Shown here one piece after another: positions 17,927 to 26,214 of a DNA stretch of 64,000 nucleotides. Each line of letters begins with the position of its first letter. The stretch's first letter is position 1. The stretch comes from Acidobacteriota bacterium. GTDB lineage: Bacteria > Acidobacteriota > Terriglobia > Terriglobales > Acidobacteriaceae. The translations under genes were made by a program, and so were the position numbers. The DNA is taken from assembly GCA_013289875.1 (NCBI GenBank), contig JABCZC010000003.1, positions 50,532 to 114,531 of the forward strand, read 5' to 3'. A model generated the notes under the pieces. That model saw nothing but the letters and a program-made list of their open reading frames with translations. It ran no database searches and was not told where the DNA came from.

Positions 17927-17953
17927 TGACAAAGCAATGACATGGGAATGTCA
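17927..17953 (+). promoter_or_regulatory. TGACA direct-repeat operator, copy 1
   Basis: TGACA at 17927-17931, TGACA at 17938-17942 and the variant TGTCA at 17949-17953, exactly 11 bp apart. The core TGACAAAGCAATGACA differs by one base from copy 4. It ends 36 bases before the sugar-transferase start. An 11-bp period is the spacing of OmpR/PhoB response-regulator boxes. Confidence 0.7.
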
Positions 17954-17988
17954 GCAATTCCGCACTCATCCCGGAAAATTAGGGTTCA

Positions 17989-18684
17989 GTGAACTGGAAA
18001 CAGACCTGGAATCAGACATCGATGAGCGCACTATACTTTCCCACCCCGCTATATTTGCCGACCAATAGAGCTGCCTACAGAATCGGTAAGCGGGCTTTGG
18101 ATCTTCTGATCTCCATTGCGGTGCTGCCTGTGGTTCTCATCCTGGTAGCGGTAGTCGCCATCCTCGTGAAGGCAACCTCTCCAGGGCCAATCTTCTACCG
18201 ACACGTCCGCGTCGGCCTGAGAAAGAAGCCATTCGGTCTCTGGAAGTTCCGGACGATGATCCACGGAAGCGACCACATATTCTGGAACCACCTCGCCGAG
18301 AATCCCGAAGCCCGCCGGGAGTGGCAGTGCTACCGGAAACTAAAGCGCGACCCTCGGATTACAAAGATCGGCTCGTTCCTGCGCCGGACAAACCTCGACG
18401 AACTGCCCCAGATCCTCAATGTGCTTCTGGGCGATATGAGTCTTGTAGGTCCACGACCTGTCGTAGAGGAGGAACTCACCCGATATGGAGCGGGGGGCAC
18501 ACTATACGCAGCGGTTCTGCCCGGCATCACGGGACTGTGGCAGGTAAGCGGTCGGGGATCTCTGCCCTATGAGCGCCGGGTCGCACTTGATGTTGAGTAC
18601 GTAAGCACATGGTCCTTCACCAGAGATCTGCTGGTCCTGACGAAAACATTGAACGCCGTCTGGACGTGCCGCGGCGCATTCTGA
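17989..18684 (+). CDS. Undecaprenyl-phosphate sugar phosphotransferase (polyprenyl-P hexose-1-P transferase)
   Basis: The initiating transferase that loads the first sugar phosphate on undecaprenyl phosphate at the inner membrane. The short form (up to 231 residues) corresponds to the C-terminal catalytic part of WbaP. It has one membrane-associated helix (LLISIAVLPVVLILVAVVA), then SPGPIFYRHVRVG, LWKFRTM, DPRITKIGSFLRRTNLDELP and MSLVGPRPVVEEEL, GITGLWQVSGR; these hold the catalytic Asp/Glu and the phosphate-binding arginines of the family. Start GTG at 17989 (AGGG upstream) or ATG at 18022. The TGACA operator just before it links it to the assembly and export genes at 38.9-47.8 kb. Confidence 0.92.
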   Translation: MNWKQTWNQTSMSALYFPTPLYLPTNRAAYRIGKRALDLLISIAVLPVVLILVAVVAILVKATSPGPIFYRHVRVGLRKKPFGLWKFRTMIHGSDHIFWNHLAENPEARREWQCYRKLKRDPRITKIGSFLRRTNLDELPQILNVLLGDMSLVGPRPVVEEELTRYGAGGTLYAAVLPGITGLWQVSGRGSLPYERRVALDVEYVSTWSFTRDLLVLTKTLNAVWTCRGAF

Positions 18685-18836
18685 GCGATGCGTTTAGGCC
18701 TGGCAAATAGCCAGTAACACGATTGAACCGGCATACTGCGGAAGCGCCGATTTCCTCTTTGCTCATGCTCTTTCGTAGAATGTGCTCGTCTCCATTCCGC
18801 GGCCAGAGCTGTGTTGAATGACGACAACGAGGCTTT

Positions 18837-20375
18837 ATGGGAACACTGCGGCAGAGAAACCCCCATCTTCTGATCGTGCCCATGATCGTGCTCCTGGCGT
18901 TTCAGCCCTTGCCCTACCTGCGTGCCCAACAAGCTGCTTCAATAACGGGTGTCACGGCCGATATCCCGGTAAGCACCTCCGCGCCGCCTAACCAGCAGGA
19001 GATGGCGGAGATTCTCCGCGTGTTAGGAGAAATGCGCCAGGAACTAAAAGATTCGCGACAGGAGGTTGAAGATCTCAAGAAGGAAGTGACGGAGCTTAAG
19101 GAGGAAGTAGCTGCAACTACGAACGGTTCAAGCGGCGCCGAAGCTCTCAAGACCGCTGTGGATCAGCTTCAAGACGATCAACAGGTTGTTCAATCCCAGG
19201 TGAAGACGCTCGAACAGACTAAAGTCGGGACGGAATCGAAATATCCGCTCAGCCTCACCGGAATGATTCTCTTCAACTCGTTTGCTGTGAATGGGGCCGT
19301 GGATAATCCCGTTCTGCCGCTAATTGCTCTGCCCAGGAATGCGCTCTACGTGCATCATTCCCTGGGAGCCAGTCTCGAGCAAACCCAATTGGGGTTGAAT
19401 GCTACCGGTCCGCGGCTCTGGGGTGCACGTACTTCAGCAGACGTGACCATGGACTTCTTCAATCCCACCGATTACACAGTTATACCGCCGCCAAACACGA
19501 TGAATCTGCGGTTGCGCACCGCAGCCGTGAATCTAGATTGGGAAGATACTCAGATAGCAGCCGGGCTGCAAACACCGTTAGTGACTCCTCTTTCTCCAAC
19601 GTCGTTCGCTACTGTAGGTGAACCGGCGTTGGCGTGGTCAGGCAATCTGTGGACCTGGCTCCCCCAGGCTACAATCGAGCGGAGGTTAGCAGCTGAGGGC
19701 TCTCGTCACGCAGTGCTGGCTTTCGGAATCCTCGATCCGACGGCGGGTGATGCCACGGGTACGCAGGCGTATGGAATTTTACGGCAGAGCATACAACCCG
19801 GTTACGAAGGTAGAGTCGCCTACGAATGGGGCGATCGACTGCGACCTTATGAAATTGGAGCAAATGGCTACTACACGCGGCAACTCTATTCCGGAAGCCG
19901 GCCTTCCGAGACTCAGGCCTTAGACTTCTGGGCGGGCACTGCGGACTGGCGTATTCCGCTGGGTGGAATGGCAGAACTTTCCGGTGAATTTTATCGAGGT
20001 CGGGGGATCGGCGATCTTGGCGGCGGCGCGTTCAAGAACATAGTCATGGAGAATGGCGCGCAGTATGCGAGTGGCCTCAATGCAACGGGTGGATGGGCTC
20101 AACTGAAGTGGCATTTCGCTCGCAGCCTTGAGGCGAATGCGTTCTTCGGAGAGGATAGTGCCGAGGCCAGTCAGGTCCGCGATCAGGGAGCGGTTGCAAA
20201 CCCATCGCCGTATCTGTACTTGGTAAAAAACCAGAGCACTGCCGCAAATATTATCTTTCGCCCTAAGACGTATTTGGTATTTTCCGGCGAATACCGATAC
20301 CTGCGATCCTGGTATATCTATGGCCCTGCCAGTAGCGCACAAACTGTCGACCTCACCATGGGTTACCTCTTCTGA
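18837..20375 (+). CDS. Outer-membrane porin-like protein with N-terminal coiled coil (DcaP-like)
   Basis: 512 residues. A signal peptide (MGTLRQRNPHLLIVPMIVLL, cleavage probably after LRAQ) is followed by a coiled coil at about 50-125 (EILRVLGEMRQELKDSRQEV and a long KEVTELKEEV run). Then comes a beta-rich domain with alternating aromatic strands that ends in TVDLTMGYLF with the C-terminal phenylalanine. The layout resembles DcaP-type trimeric porins, whose coiled coil holds the trimer together. The substrate is unknown. GAGG stands five bases before the ATG. Its stop overlaps the start of the copper-protein gene (TGATG), so the two are translated together. Confidence 0.75.
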   Translation: MGTLRQRNPHLLIVPMIVLLAFQPLPYLRAQQAASITGVTADIPVSTSAPPNQQEMAEILRVLGEMRQELKDSRQEVEDLKKEVTELKEEVAATTNGSSGAEALKTAVDQLQDDQQVVQSQVKTLEQTKVGTESKYPLSLTGMILFNSFAVNGAVDNPVLPLIALPRNALYVHHSLGASLEQTQLGLNATGPRLWGARTSADVTMDFFNPTDYTVIPPPNTMNLRLRTAAVNLDWEDTQIAAGLQTPLVTPLSPTSFATVGEPALAWSGNLWTWLPQATIERRLAAEGSRHAVLAFGILDPTAGDATGTQAYGILRQSIQPGYEGRVAYEWGDRLRPYEIGANGYYTRQLYSGSRPSETQALDFWAGTADWRIPLGGMAELSGEFYRGRGIGDLGGGAFKNIVMENGAQYASGLNATGGWAQLKWHFARSLEANAFFGEDSAEASQVRDQGAVANPSPYLYLVKNQSTAANIIFRPKTYLVFSGEYRYLRSWYIYGPASSAQTVDLTMGYLF

Positions 20376-21106
20376 TGCTCTCCGGGAAAACGCTCCGCGG
20401 GCTTTCGCTTTGTCTGGTCATGTGGAACACTCTGCATATATTGCATGCGAGTGGTCAACCGACAGAGGTAATGGCAGAGGCTAAGGTAAGACTCACGGGT
20501 ACCGAGAACGCTTCAAAGCACAGTTCAAATGAAGGCGTGGTGTTGTGGCTGATTCCGGTTGATGCTTCCGCCAGCACGGCAGGCTCACCTGCGTCGGCGA
20601 AGGAGCACCTTCAACTCGCGCAAAAAAATAAACAGTTTGTCCCCCACTTACTAGTCGTGCAAGTTGGCAGCGTCATCGACTTTCCAAACCTGGACCCTTT
20701 TTTTCATAATGTATTTTCTTACTTTAACGGCAAGAGATTCGATCTCGGTCTATATGAGAGTGGTTCAAGCAGAAGCGTACATTTCGATCGGCCCGGAGTT
20801 TCTTACATTTTCTGCAATATTCATCCTGAGATGAGCGCGGTGGTAGTTAGCGTGCCAACACCGTATTTCGCTGTGTCTTCCCCTGCCGGCAGTCTTATCA
20901 TCCGTGACGTTCCTCCAGGGGCTTATGCGATGCACGTGTGGGCGGTGGGGAGTTCTGACTCAAATCTGGCTGCAATCGGGCGCCGGGTCTCGGTTTCGGG
21001 CAACAGCATAGATCTGGGTACAATTGCAATCGAGGAGTCTGCACCTGCGGCCCACAAGAATAAGTTCGGAGAGGACTACGAAGAGAAAAGACCGGCGGCT
21101 TATTGA
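20375..21106 (+). CDS. Periplasmic type-1 copper (cupredoxin-like) protein
   Basis: 243 residues with a signal peptide (MLSGKTLRGLSLCLVMWNTL...). Residues about 85-165 form a cupredoxin-like domain: VVQVGSVIDFPNLDPFFHNV supplies the first His, and FCNIHPEMSA supplies Cys, His and Met in the spacing of a type-1 copper site. A short carboxypeptidase-regulatory-like segment follows (SPAGSLIIRDVPPGAYAMHV), as in methylamine-utilisation-type copper proteins. All four copper ligands are present, so electron transfer is likely (inference from ligands). The overlap with the porin gene suggests a joint function at the outer membrane. The gene ends 21 bp from the converging GT87 gene, with no clear terminator between. 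Confidence 0.78.
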   Translation: MLSGKTLRGLSLCLVMWNTLHILHASGQPTEVMAEAKVRLTGTENASKHSSNEGVVLWLIPVDASASTAGSPASAKEHLQLAQKNKQFVPHLLVVQVGSVIDFPNLDPFFHNVFSYFNGKRFDLGLYESGSSRSVHFDRPGVSYIFCNIHPEMSAVVVSVPTPYFAVSSPAGSLIIRDVPPGAYAMHVWAVGSSDSNLAAIGRRVSVSGNSIDLGTIAIEESAPAAHKNKFGEDYEEKRPAAY

Positions 21107-21127
21107 AGGCTCAATCTGATCGAGACT

Positions 21128-23323
21128 TTATGAGGCTATCTTCAGCGACGTAATCGCCGTCAGCCCGAGACCGCGCGAGCAGTCCGTTGCGTACAGCAGA
21201 GTGTGGTTATCCTTCCACTCAGGCGTGTATGCGTTGCAATCGCCATGGGTAAGCTGCTTCGTGTCGCCCGACAGAAGATCTAATAAGATCAACTGCCATC
21301 GTTCCGCAACCAGCGCCTGCATTACGAGGAGCGTGCCATTCGGGGATTGTGCCGGTGAACTCGCCGTGCCATCATAGCCAGCCACAGGGCGTGGAGGAAT
21401 CTTTGGAGAAACAGTGAAGATGCGTTCTCTGCTTTGATAGATGGCGCTCAAGAGGAAGGTTCCGGAAGACCCAGTTCTGAGAGTGCGAACATCGTAAGCC
21501 GGGGAGGTCATTCTTACGGGAGAGGCGTTCCCGCCGGCCCTGGCACAATCGCGGAGGTCAGTGATCCAGGCGCTGCCGTGTCCATGATCCTCACGCAGAA
21601 ATGCGAGATGATATCCGTCGGAGGATATCGCCGGATTCTCCGCATCACGGATCTGGCATGCTGTGAGATCTGCCGCCCCAGAATTGAGATGCGCGAGCCG
21701 TGAACCCGTGCCCGACGCCTCCTCAACCCACAGACCCTTTCCTATGAGGTTGGTAGTGAAGGTCAATTGGTCGACTGTTGAACTCTCGCGATGGTAAAAA
21801 CCAGAAGGGTTCATGTCTCCTCGCAGAACGCGATAGCCACCTGGAAGCATAGCCACATAAAGGAGCCCGCTATCAATATTTGTTGGCTGGCTCCGGAGGT
21901 AGGCGCCGTCCCGCGGATTAATTCGGTCCGTGCCATCTAGTCGCATGTCTTTCAAATGCGACCATGCGCCAAGAGTGCCGATAAGCCAGAGGCCGAGGGC
22001 AAGGGCGGCAGCCTTAAAGGCCGGCACCCGGAACAAGTTCTCGTGTTGCAGATTCTTGTCCGCACCAGGAGGGCTGAGGAGTGCAAAATAGAAGAGCAGT
22101 AGGGCTATTCCACACCATAGCGTGAGATAGAGCAGCGGTGTCATGATGCTGATAACAGGGTGGTCGAGGATGATCACTCTTATGTTACATGCCGCAAAAT
22201 ACAGGAAAAGATAGGCGAGAAGCGGTTTCCAACTTCGTTTGTTGAGGAGGACTGAAAAGGTTGGAACGGCAGCGGCGATCAGAATCACAAACTGATAACT
22301 TGCGGGGGCTGATGACAGAAACATGATGAGGCAGAGGAACATCGACCAATCGAACGCCTCCCTCTCATCGGTCTGAAAGCTGGTTCTTAGCCTGAAGAGA
22401 ACGAGGGCTGTCAAGGTTGCCTGCCACAGGGGATAGATAGCTGCGTAAATCAGTGGAGACGAGACCAGCGGACGAGGATTTAGCTCCGGCTCAAAGAGGA
22501 AGAGTCTGTGAAACAATGCGGAGGACGAAGTAAGCGAAGCAAACGGATTTTGACTTTCTCCCTGGAGTAATCGTGGGAGTTGCTGAAGAAAGTACAGCTT
22601 CGTTGCCGTCGGGCCTGTGATCGCGTAGGACAAAAGCAGGCAGAGCACAGTACACAAAAGAGCGGCGCCCAAAGCTTTCCATCGCCTCTTCACGACGAAA
22701 TAGATGCAGAAAAAGACAGGGTAGATTTTTAGAGCGGCGCCAAGAGCGATACAACACCCACTGCTCATCTGCCATCCTCGCATGTGGCATACATAAGCCA
22801 TAACCAGTAACAACAGAACCAGAATGTGCATCTGGCCAAAGAGAAAACTGGTGCGCAAAGGGATAACGGCACAAAGCGCAATCAACCAGACTCGTCGAGT
22901 GTTCAGACCGGTCTGTCTGCTCAGAAGCTGCAGTGCCGCTGCCAGAAATGCCACGTTACAGACGATCCAGAGACGCTTGGCCTCCAGCACGGGAAGCCAG
23001 ACGAGTGGAAAGATGGGGAGAGCTGAAAAAGGTGTCAGCCCAAGAAATCCGACCAATTGATGACCGATGCCAAAGTGATCTGCGATTCGTTGGAACCAGA
23101 TCCAATCGTAGATCCGGTCGAGACAGTAATGCTCTCGAATGAGGCGCGCGACCAGATAATAATTGGGGAAGTCAGTGTTAAGAGTCTTCCAGCCGGGTAA
23201 AAGTCCTTTCCACAGGAGCAACGCTGCGAGGATGAAGAGTAACCCCGTTTCAATAGCGAGCTGATGAGCTGATGTCCACCTATCCGGCGATGACGGCGCC
23301 GAGGTCACATGCACGGATGACAT
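21128..23323 (-). CDS. GT87-like membrane glycosyltransferase fused to a C-terminal beta-propeller
   Basis: 731 residues. The N-terminal 430 hold about ten membrane helices in the DUF2029/GT87 pattern (an acidic TDFPNYYLVARL after helix 1, ALKIYPVFF in the middle), as in polyprenyl-phosphate-mannose-dependent transferases. After a last helix near 440 comes a periplasmic part with WD40-like (PD40) repeats: AENPAISSDGYHLAFLRED, SSPAQSPNGTLLVMQAL and AYTPEWKDNHTLLYATD. I know of no standard GT87 enzyme with such a propeller. It is the last gene of a four-gene operon (HprK-like, N-domain protein, nucleotidyltransferase, this one) with only 3 bp to the preceding gene. It may transfer a sugar to whatever that operon acts on (inference). 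Confidence 0.8.
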   Translation of the reverse strand: MSSVHVTSAPSSPDRWTSAHQLAIETGLLFILAALLLWKGLLPGWKTLNTDFPNYYLVARLIREHYCLDRIYDWIWFQRIADHFGIGHQLVGFLGLTPFSALPIFPLVWLPVLEAKRLWIVCNVAFLAAALQLLSRQTGLNTRRVWLIALCAVIPLRTSFLFGQMHILVLLLLVMAYVCHMRGWQMSSGCCIALGAALKIYPVFFCIYFVVKRRWKALGAALLCTVLCLLLSYAITGPTATKLYFLQQLPRLLQGESQNPFASLTSSSALFHRLFLFEPELNPRPLVSSPLIYAAIYPLWQATLTALVLFRLRTSFQTDEREAFDWSMFLCLIMFLSSAPASYQFVILIAAAVPTFSVLLNKRSWKPLLAYLFLYFAACNIRVIILDHPVISIMTPLLYLTLWCGIALLLFYFALLSPPGADKNLQHENLFRVPAFKAAALALGLWLIGTLGAWSHLKDMRLDGTDRINPRDGAYLRSQPTNIDSGLLYVAMLPGGYRVLRGDMNPSGFYHRESSTVDQLTFTTNLIGKGLWVEEASGTGSRLAHLNSGAADLTACQIRDAENPAISSDGYHLAFLREDHGHGSAWITDLRDCARAGGNASPVRMTSPAYDVRTLRTGSSGTFLLSAIYQSRERIFTVSPKIPPRPVAGYDGTASSPAQSPNGTLLVMQALVAERWQLILLDLLSGDTKQLTHGDCNAYTPEWKDNHTLLYATDCSRGLGLTAITSLKIAS

Positions 23324-23326
23324 CGG

Positions 23327-24607
23327 TCAGAACTCATCTACAACCCGATGAAGGGGACCGCAATGCGTTTGCCTATGCCGTTCCCATTGAAGGCGTGCGA
23401 TCAGATATTCGCAGTCGGATCGCAGGTGATAGCTGAGACGGCTTGTCTTATACCAGGTGTCCGCCGCACGGTAGATCAGGGTTTTTTTCGTCGATGTCGT
23501 CGCCTCGTCACTCAATGCATGCGGTCGCCGCAGGGGCAAGAGGCGACGCAGCAAGTATCGCTGCCAAACGTTGTGATCCGAGCAGAACTGTTTCTGGACC
23601 AGGAGTGCCAGCTTGCTCCCGGGAGGGTCGGCGAACAGCCACGGAGTCGAATAGAGTTCCATCCATAAAGCGCTCTCTGTTGAAAGACTACGCAGACAGA
23701 CTTCGCGCAGCGGCTGAGGCAAAGCAATTGAGAATGGCTGGTCCACCAGACCAAGTACCAGTGCGCATGCAGAGGCAAGACGTGTGTCCTTGCCGATAAT
23801 CTGGCTCACTTCTGTCCAAACGGCGCCTTCCGTACTTCGGGCAAGAATCAAAGTAGCGACTTCATAGAGTGAAAGCAACCGGACCCACGAGCCGAGCAGA
23901 TGACGAAAGATATGGAGCAAGAGAAAAACAAACTGGTGCGCTGGCCGCAGACGAGGAAACTGCACTCCGGATATCTCATGAAGTTCAATCGCGTCAAAGA
24001 ATCCCGAGAGGGTAGGGAAATCGATTGCTTCTACTTCTGGCTCCCACATCCTAGTGTGCAACTCAATCGGGGGTGGCTCCGGTAACACATAAAGATAGGC
24101 GTCGGCTCCGAGATGCTTATTCCACGGCTTGATAAAGCGTGTCTCGCCGGAAACGGAGGCGCGTTGTACCCGATAGCCCAGGCCTTCGATCGCGCATTGT
24201 GCGCGCCTTGAATCCTGGGGAGCCACGAGAAAGTCCAAGTCCACCTGATGCCGTTCCCGGATGCCGTCGAAGCAGTCCGGAATCAGGCTGAACCCTTTCA
24301 CGCAGCAGTACTGAACACCCGAAACAGTCAGCGCACGCGTGGTTTCCTCAAAGAATCCAAGCATTCGCTCCATGCGCCTTTGGTTGTCCAGCAGTCGCGA
24401 TTGCAATGCGGCTCTGATTCCGTCAGGTAATGCCACACCAGGCCGCAGTGCTTCAAACCGCGCTGCCAGAGGGAGGGCCAGCCCGCTCCGGTCGAGCCAT
24501 CGAAGGTTGTTTCTCCAGTCCTTCTCCTTCGCTTCCTCGAACAGTTCCAGCCGATCTGTTCGCAGAAAACGAACAACCATCTTTCTCAGCAGAAAAGGAT
24601 CCGTCAT
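23327..24607 (-). CDS. Nucleotidyltransferase family protein (NTP_transf_5)
   Basis: A 426-residue protein of the uncharacterised nucleotidyltransferase family found in HprK-type and some peptide-tailoring clusters. The fold signature is VQYCCVKGFSLIPD near residue 105 followed by RHQVDLDFLVAP near 130, where Asp-x-Asp should bind metal. The rest is helical (HQFVFLLLHIFRHLLGSWVR). The start ATG overlaps the stop of the preceding gene by four bases. In lasso-peptide clusters of the paeninodin type, an HPr-kinase-like enzyme and a related nucleotidyltransferase act on the peptide; here no lasso genes are present, so the substrate is open. Confidence 0.82.
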   Translation of the reverse strand: MTDPFLLRKMVVRFLRTDRLELFEEAKEKDWRNNLRWLDRSGLALPLAARFEALRPGVALPDGIRAALQSRLLDNQRRMERMLGFFEETTRALTVSGVQYCCVKGFSLIPDCFDGIRERHQVDLDFLVAPQDSRRAQCAIEGLGYRVQRASVSGETRFIKPWNKHLGADAYLYVLPEPPPIELHTRMWEPEVEAIDFPTLSGFFDAIELHEISGVQFPRLRPAHQFVFLLLHIFRHLLGSWVRLLSLYEVATLILARSTEGAVWTEVSQIIGKDTRLASACALVLGLVDQPFSIALPQPLREVCLRSLSTESALWMELYSTPWLFADPPGSKLALLVQKQFCSDHNVWQRYLLRRLLPLRRPHALSDEATTSTKKTLIYRAADTWYKTSRLSYHLRSDCEYLIARLQWERHRQTHCGPLHRVVDEF

Positions 24608-25062
24608 ATCAGCAGCTCTTTTTTGAACTCCGTCTGTAGGCGGGCTCCCACGTTGTACGCAACTGCAAGCAGATAGAGCCCCACATTGGGAGCGCCGGGC
24701 CGGTCAGGAATGGAAACCACGACGAAGCCTGCACCTTCGTGCGTTTCCAGATCAAAGGCAAACCACTGTTCCGGTCCCATGCTCAAGTAGAGAGTGTGGT
24801 CATCCAGCGTCTCATTGCATTCCCAATCCTCGACCGGCGCCGCGCTGGATAGTGTGCCAACGATCTCCCATTTCATCTCCGGTTCTTGTTCAGTACCTCT
24901 CAGCGGCACAAAACCTGCTTCCTTCGCCGCGAGCAAAACAGACGCACAATTCGTGCTGATCCTCACGGTTGTACCCAAGAACAGAAAGCGCCCGCATAAA
25001 TCAAGCGGAGTGCGGCGGCACATCATGTCGGTCGGTAGATGGTCTAACTCGTGGCTGTTCAT
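24604..25062 (-). CDS. Stand-alone homologue of the N-terminal domain of HprK-like kinases
   Basis: 152 residues, no Walker motif. It aligns by eye with the first half of the kinase encoded upstream: TPLDLCGRFLFLGTTVRIST against TTLTLCAQRLLFAGRPILFR, and GPEQWFAFDLETHEGAG against ADSFWFNLRTREVHG, in the same order. It therefore looks like a kinase-less paralogue of the N-terminal domain, perhaps a substrate-binding partner (inference). I considered a PqqD-like chaperone, but the length and motifs do not fit. It sits 3 bp after the kinase gene and overlaps the nucleotidyltransferase gene by four bases, so the three products are made together. Confidence 0.6.
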   Translation of the reverse strand: MNSHELDHLPTDMMCRRTPLDLCGRFLFLGTTVRISTNCASVLLAAKEAGFVPLRGTEQEPEMKWEIVGTLSSAAPVEDWECNETLDDHTLYLSMGPEQWFAFDLETHEGAGFVVVSIPDRPGAPNVGLYLLAVAYNVGARLQTEFKKELLI

Positions 25063-25065
25063 CTA

Positions 25066-26082
25066 TTAGCTCAGGTTGGTCAAAGTATCATCGAGCACTT
25101 CGGCCACGTTATCTGGAGGATTATTGAAGGAGACCCGATAGCAAGAGGCATTTCCCAGGCGCCGGATAAGATCGATCTGCATTTCATAACAGCGAGCAAG
25201 GGATCCTCCTAGTGGCTCGACCTCTCTCGCCAGATGATGAATCGCCTCATTTGCGGTGATGGGAACGATTCTGGATCCTGGTTTCTTCCTACGCTCGAGC
25301 AGTGCCACTACCGTCACCGGGCAGCGCAGAACCCGCGAGACACCAAAACACTGGCCTGGCGAAACTTCGTACGCGATTTCACCGTTGAGAGATTGTTGCG
25401 GGAGATAATCCAGCAGTTCCGGGAAAAATCTGCTCGCGTCAGGAAGCAGTTTTACCGGCACCGGAATTCCCCACGCTTCTACCCCCTCTTCTTTATTTGT
25501 TCGCGCACCTGTGGCAGACAAGTAAGTCCAATCATCGGAGAGGAGCGCATATCCTCTCTTAGCCATAGCTACGGTCAGAGTTGACTTTCCCGCCCCGGAT
25601 TGCCCCGCGAGAAGTAAGCCGTGCTTACCGCGAGCAAGGCAAGCCGCGTGCACGGGAGCGACGTCAATCGTGGCGGACAGAATCCCCAGCAGCGCCGGGA
25701 AAATGTGCGCGCGCCAGCGCATGCGATCATCGGCGAGTGATAATGGGCACGTCCCGTGCACTTCGCGGGTGCGCAGGTTAAACCAGAACGAATCGGCAAG
25801 AGTGAATCGTCCCGCCGCAAAATGACCCCTCCCCCGGAACGAGGGCGCGCTTTCGCAAGGTTCATCTGTTTCGCGGGCGTAGATGGTGATCGTAGCCAGC
25901 GCTTGCGCCGATGGAAGGTTCGAGTCATCGGTCTGAGCAAAGAAATCGCGGGCATAGCGTGCGATTTTCGGAGCGTTCGTTCTGAACAGAATCGGCCTGC
26001 CTGCGAAGAGCAACCGCTGCGCGCAGAGAGTTAACGTTGTTTCTCCGATGACAACACTCGACACGCCAGGCCTCCGAAGCAT
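25066..26082 (-). CDS. HPr kinase/phosphorylase-like (HprK-related) protein kinase
   Basis: 338 residues. The C-terminal half has the P-loop GLLLAGQSGAGKSTLTVAMA near residue 155 and a following LLSDDWTYL acidic motif, as in HPr kinase and HprK-related kinases. The N-terminal half (about 1-130) is a separate beta-rich domain. No HPr or PTS gene is in the window, and its partners (N-domain protein, nucleotidyltransferase, glycosyltransferase) match HprK-related systems near polysaccharide loci rather than sugar-PTS control. It may phosphorylate a peptide, protein or small molecule handled by this locus (inference). It is the first gene of a minus-strand operon, divergent from the radical SAM operon, with the TGACA operator (26137-26163) between them. 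Confidence 0.8.
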   Translation of the reverse strand: MLRRPGVSSVVIGETTLTLCAQRLLFAGRPILFRTNAPKIARYARDFFAQTDDSNLPSAQALATITIYARETDEPCESAPSFRGRGHFAAGRFTLADSFWFNLRTREVHGTCPLSLADDRMRWRAHIFPALLGILSATIDVAPVHAACLARGKHGLLLAGQSGAGKSTLTVAMAKRGYALLSDDWTYLSATGARTNKEEGVEAWGIPVPVKLLPDASRFFPELLDYLPQQSLNGEIAYEVSPGQCFGVSRVLRCPVTVVALLERRKKPGSRIVPITANEAIHHLAREVEPLGGSLARCYEMQIDLIRRLGNASCYRVSFNNPPDNVAEVLDDTLTNLS

Positions 26083-26136
26083 CTTGTCCCCAGCCTATCG
26101 CCGATCCATACAAGAGAAATGGACACCTGCCCGAAA

Positions 26137-26163
26137 TGACAAAGGAGTGACAATCGCCTGACA
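26137..26163 (+). promoter_or_regulatory. TGACA direct-repeat operator, copy 2 (three perfect repeats)
   Basis: TGACA at 26137-26141, 26148-26152 and 26159-26163, each exactly 11 bp apart. It lies in the 132-bp divergent gap, 52 bases before the first radical SAM gene and 55 before the HprK-like gene. One set could therefore control both operons. On the minus strand TATGGA near 26107 may be the -10 for the kinase operon. Confidence 0.75.
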
Positions 26164-26214
26164 CTGCCACGGGTACGAGAGTGGGAAAACAGAATCACGG
26201 ACGTGGAGCTGCGA

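Noticed and set aside
24604..25062. PqqD-like peptide chaperone
   Set aside because: Too long, with none of the expected helices; it aligns with the N-terminal domain of the neighbouring HprK-like kinase instead.
25066..26082. True HPr kinase controlling a sugar PTS
   Set aside because: No HPr, EI or EII gene in the window, and the operon partners are of the polysaccharide/tailoring type.
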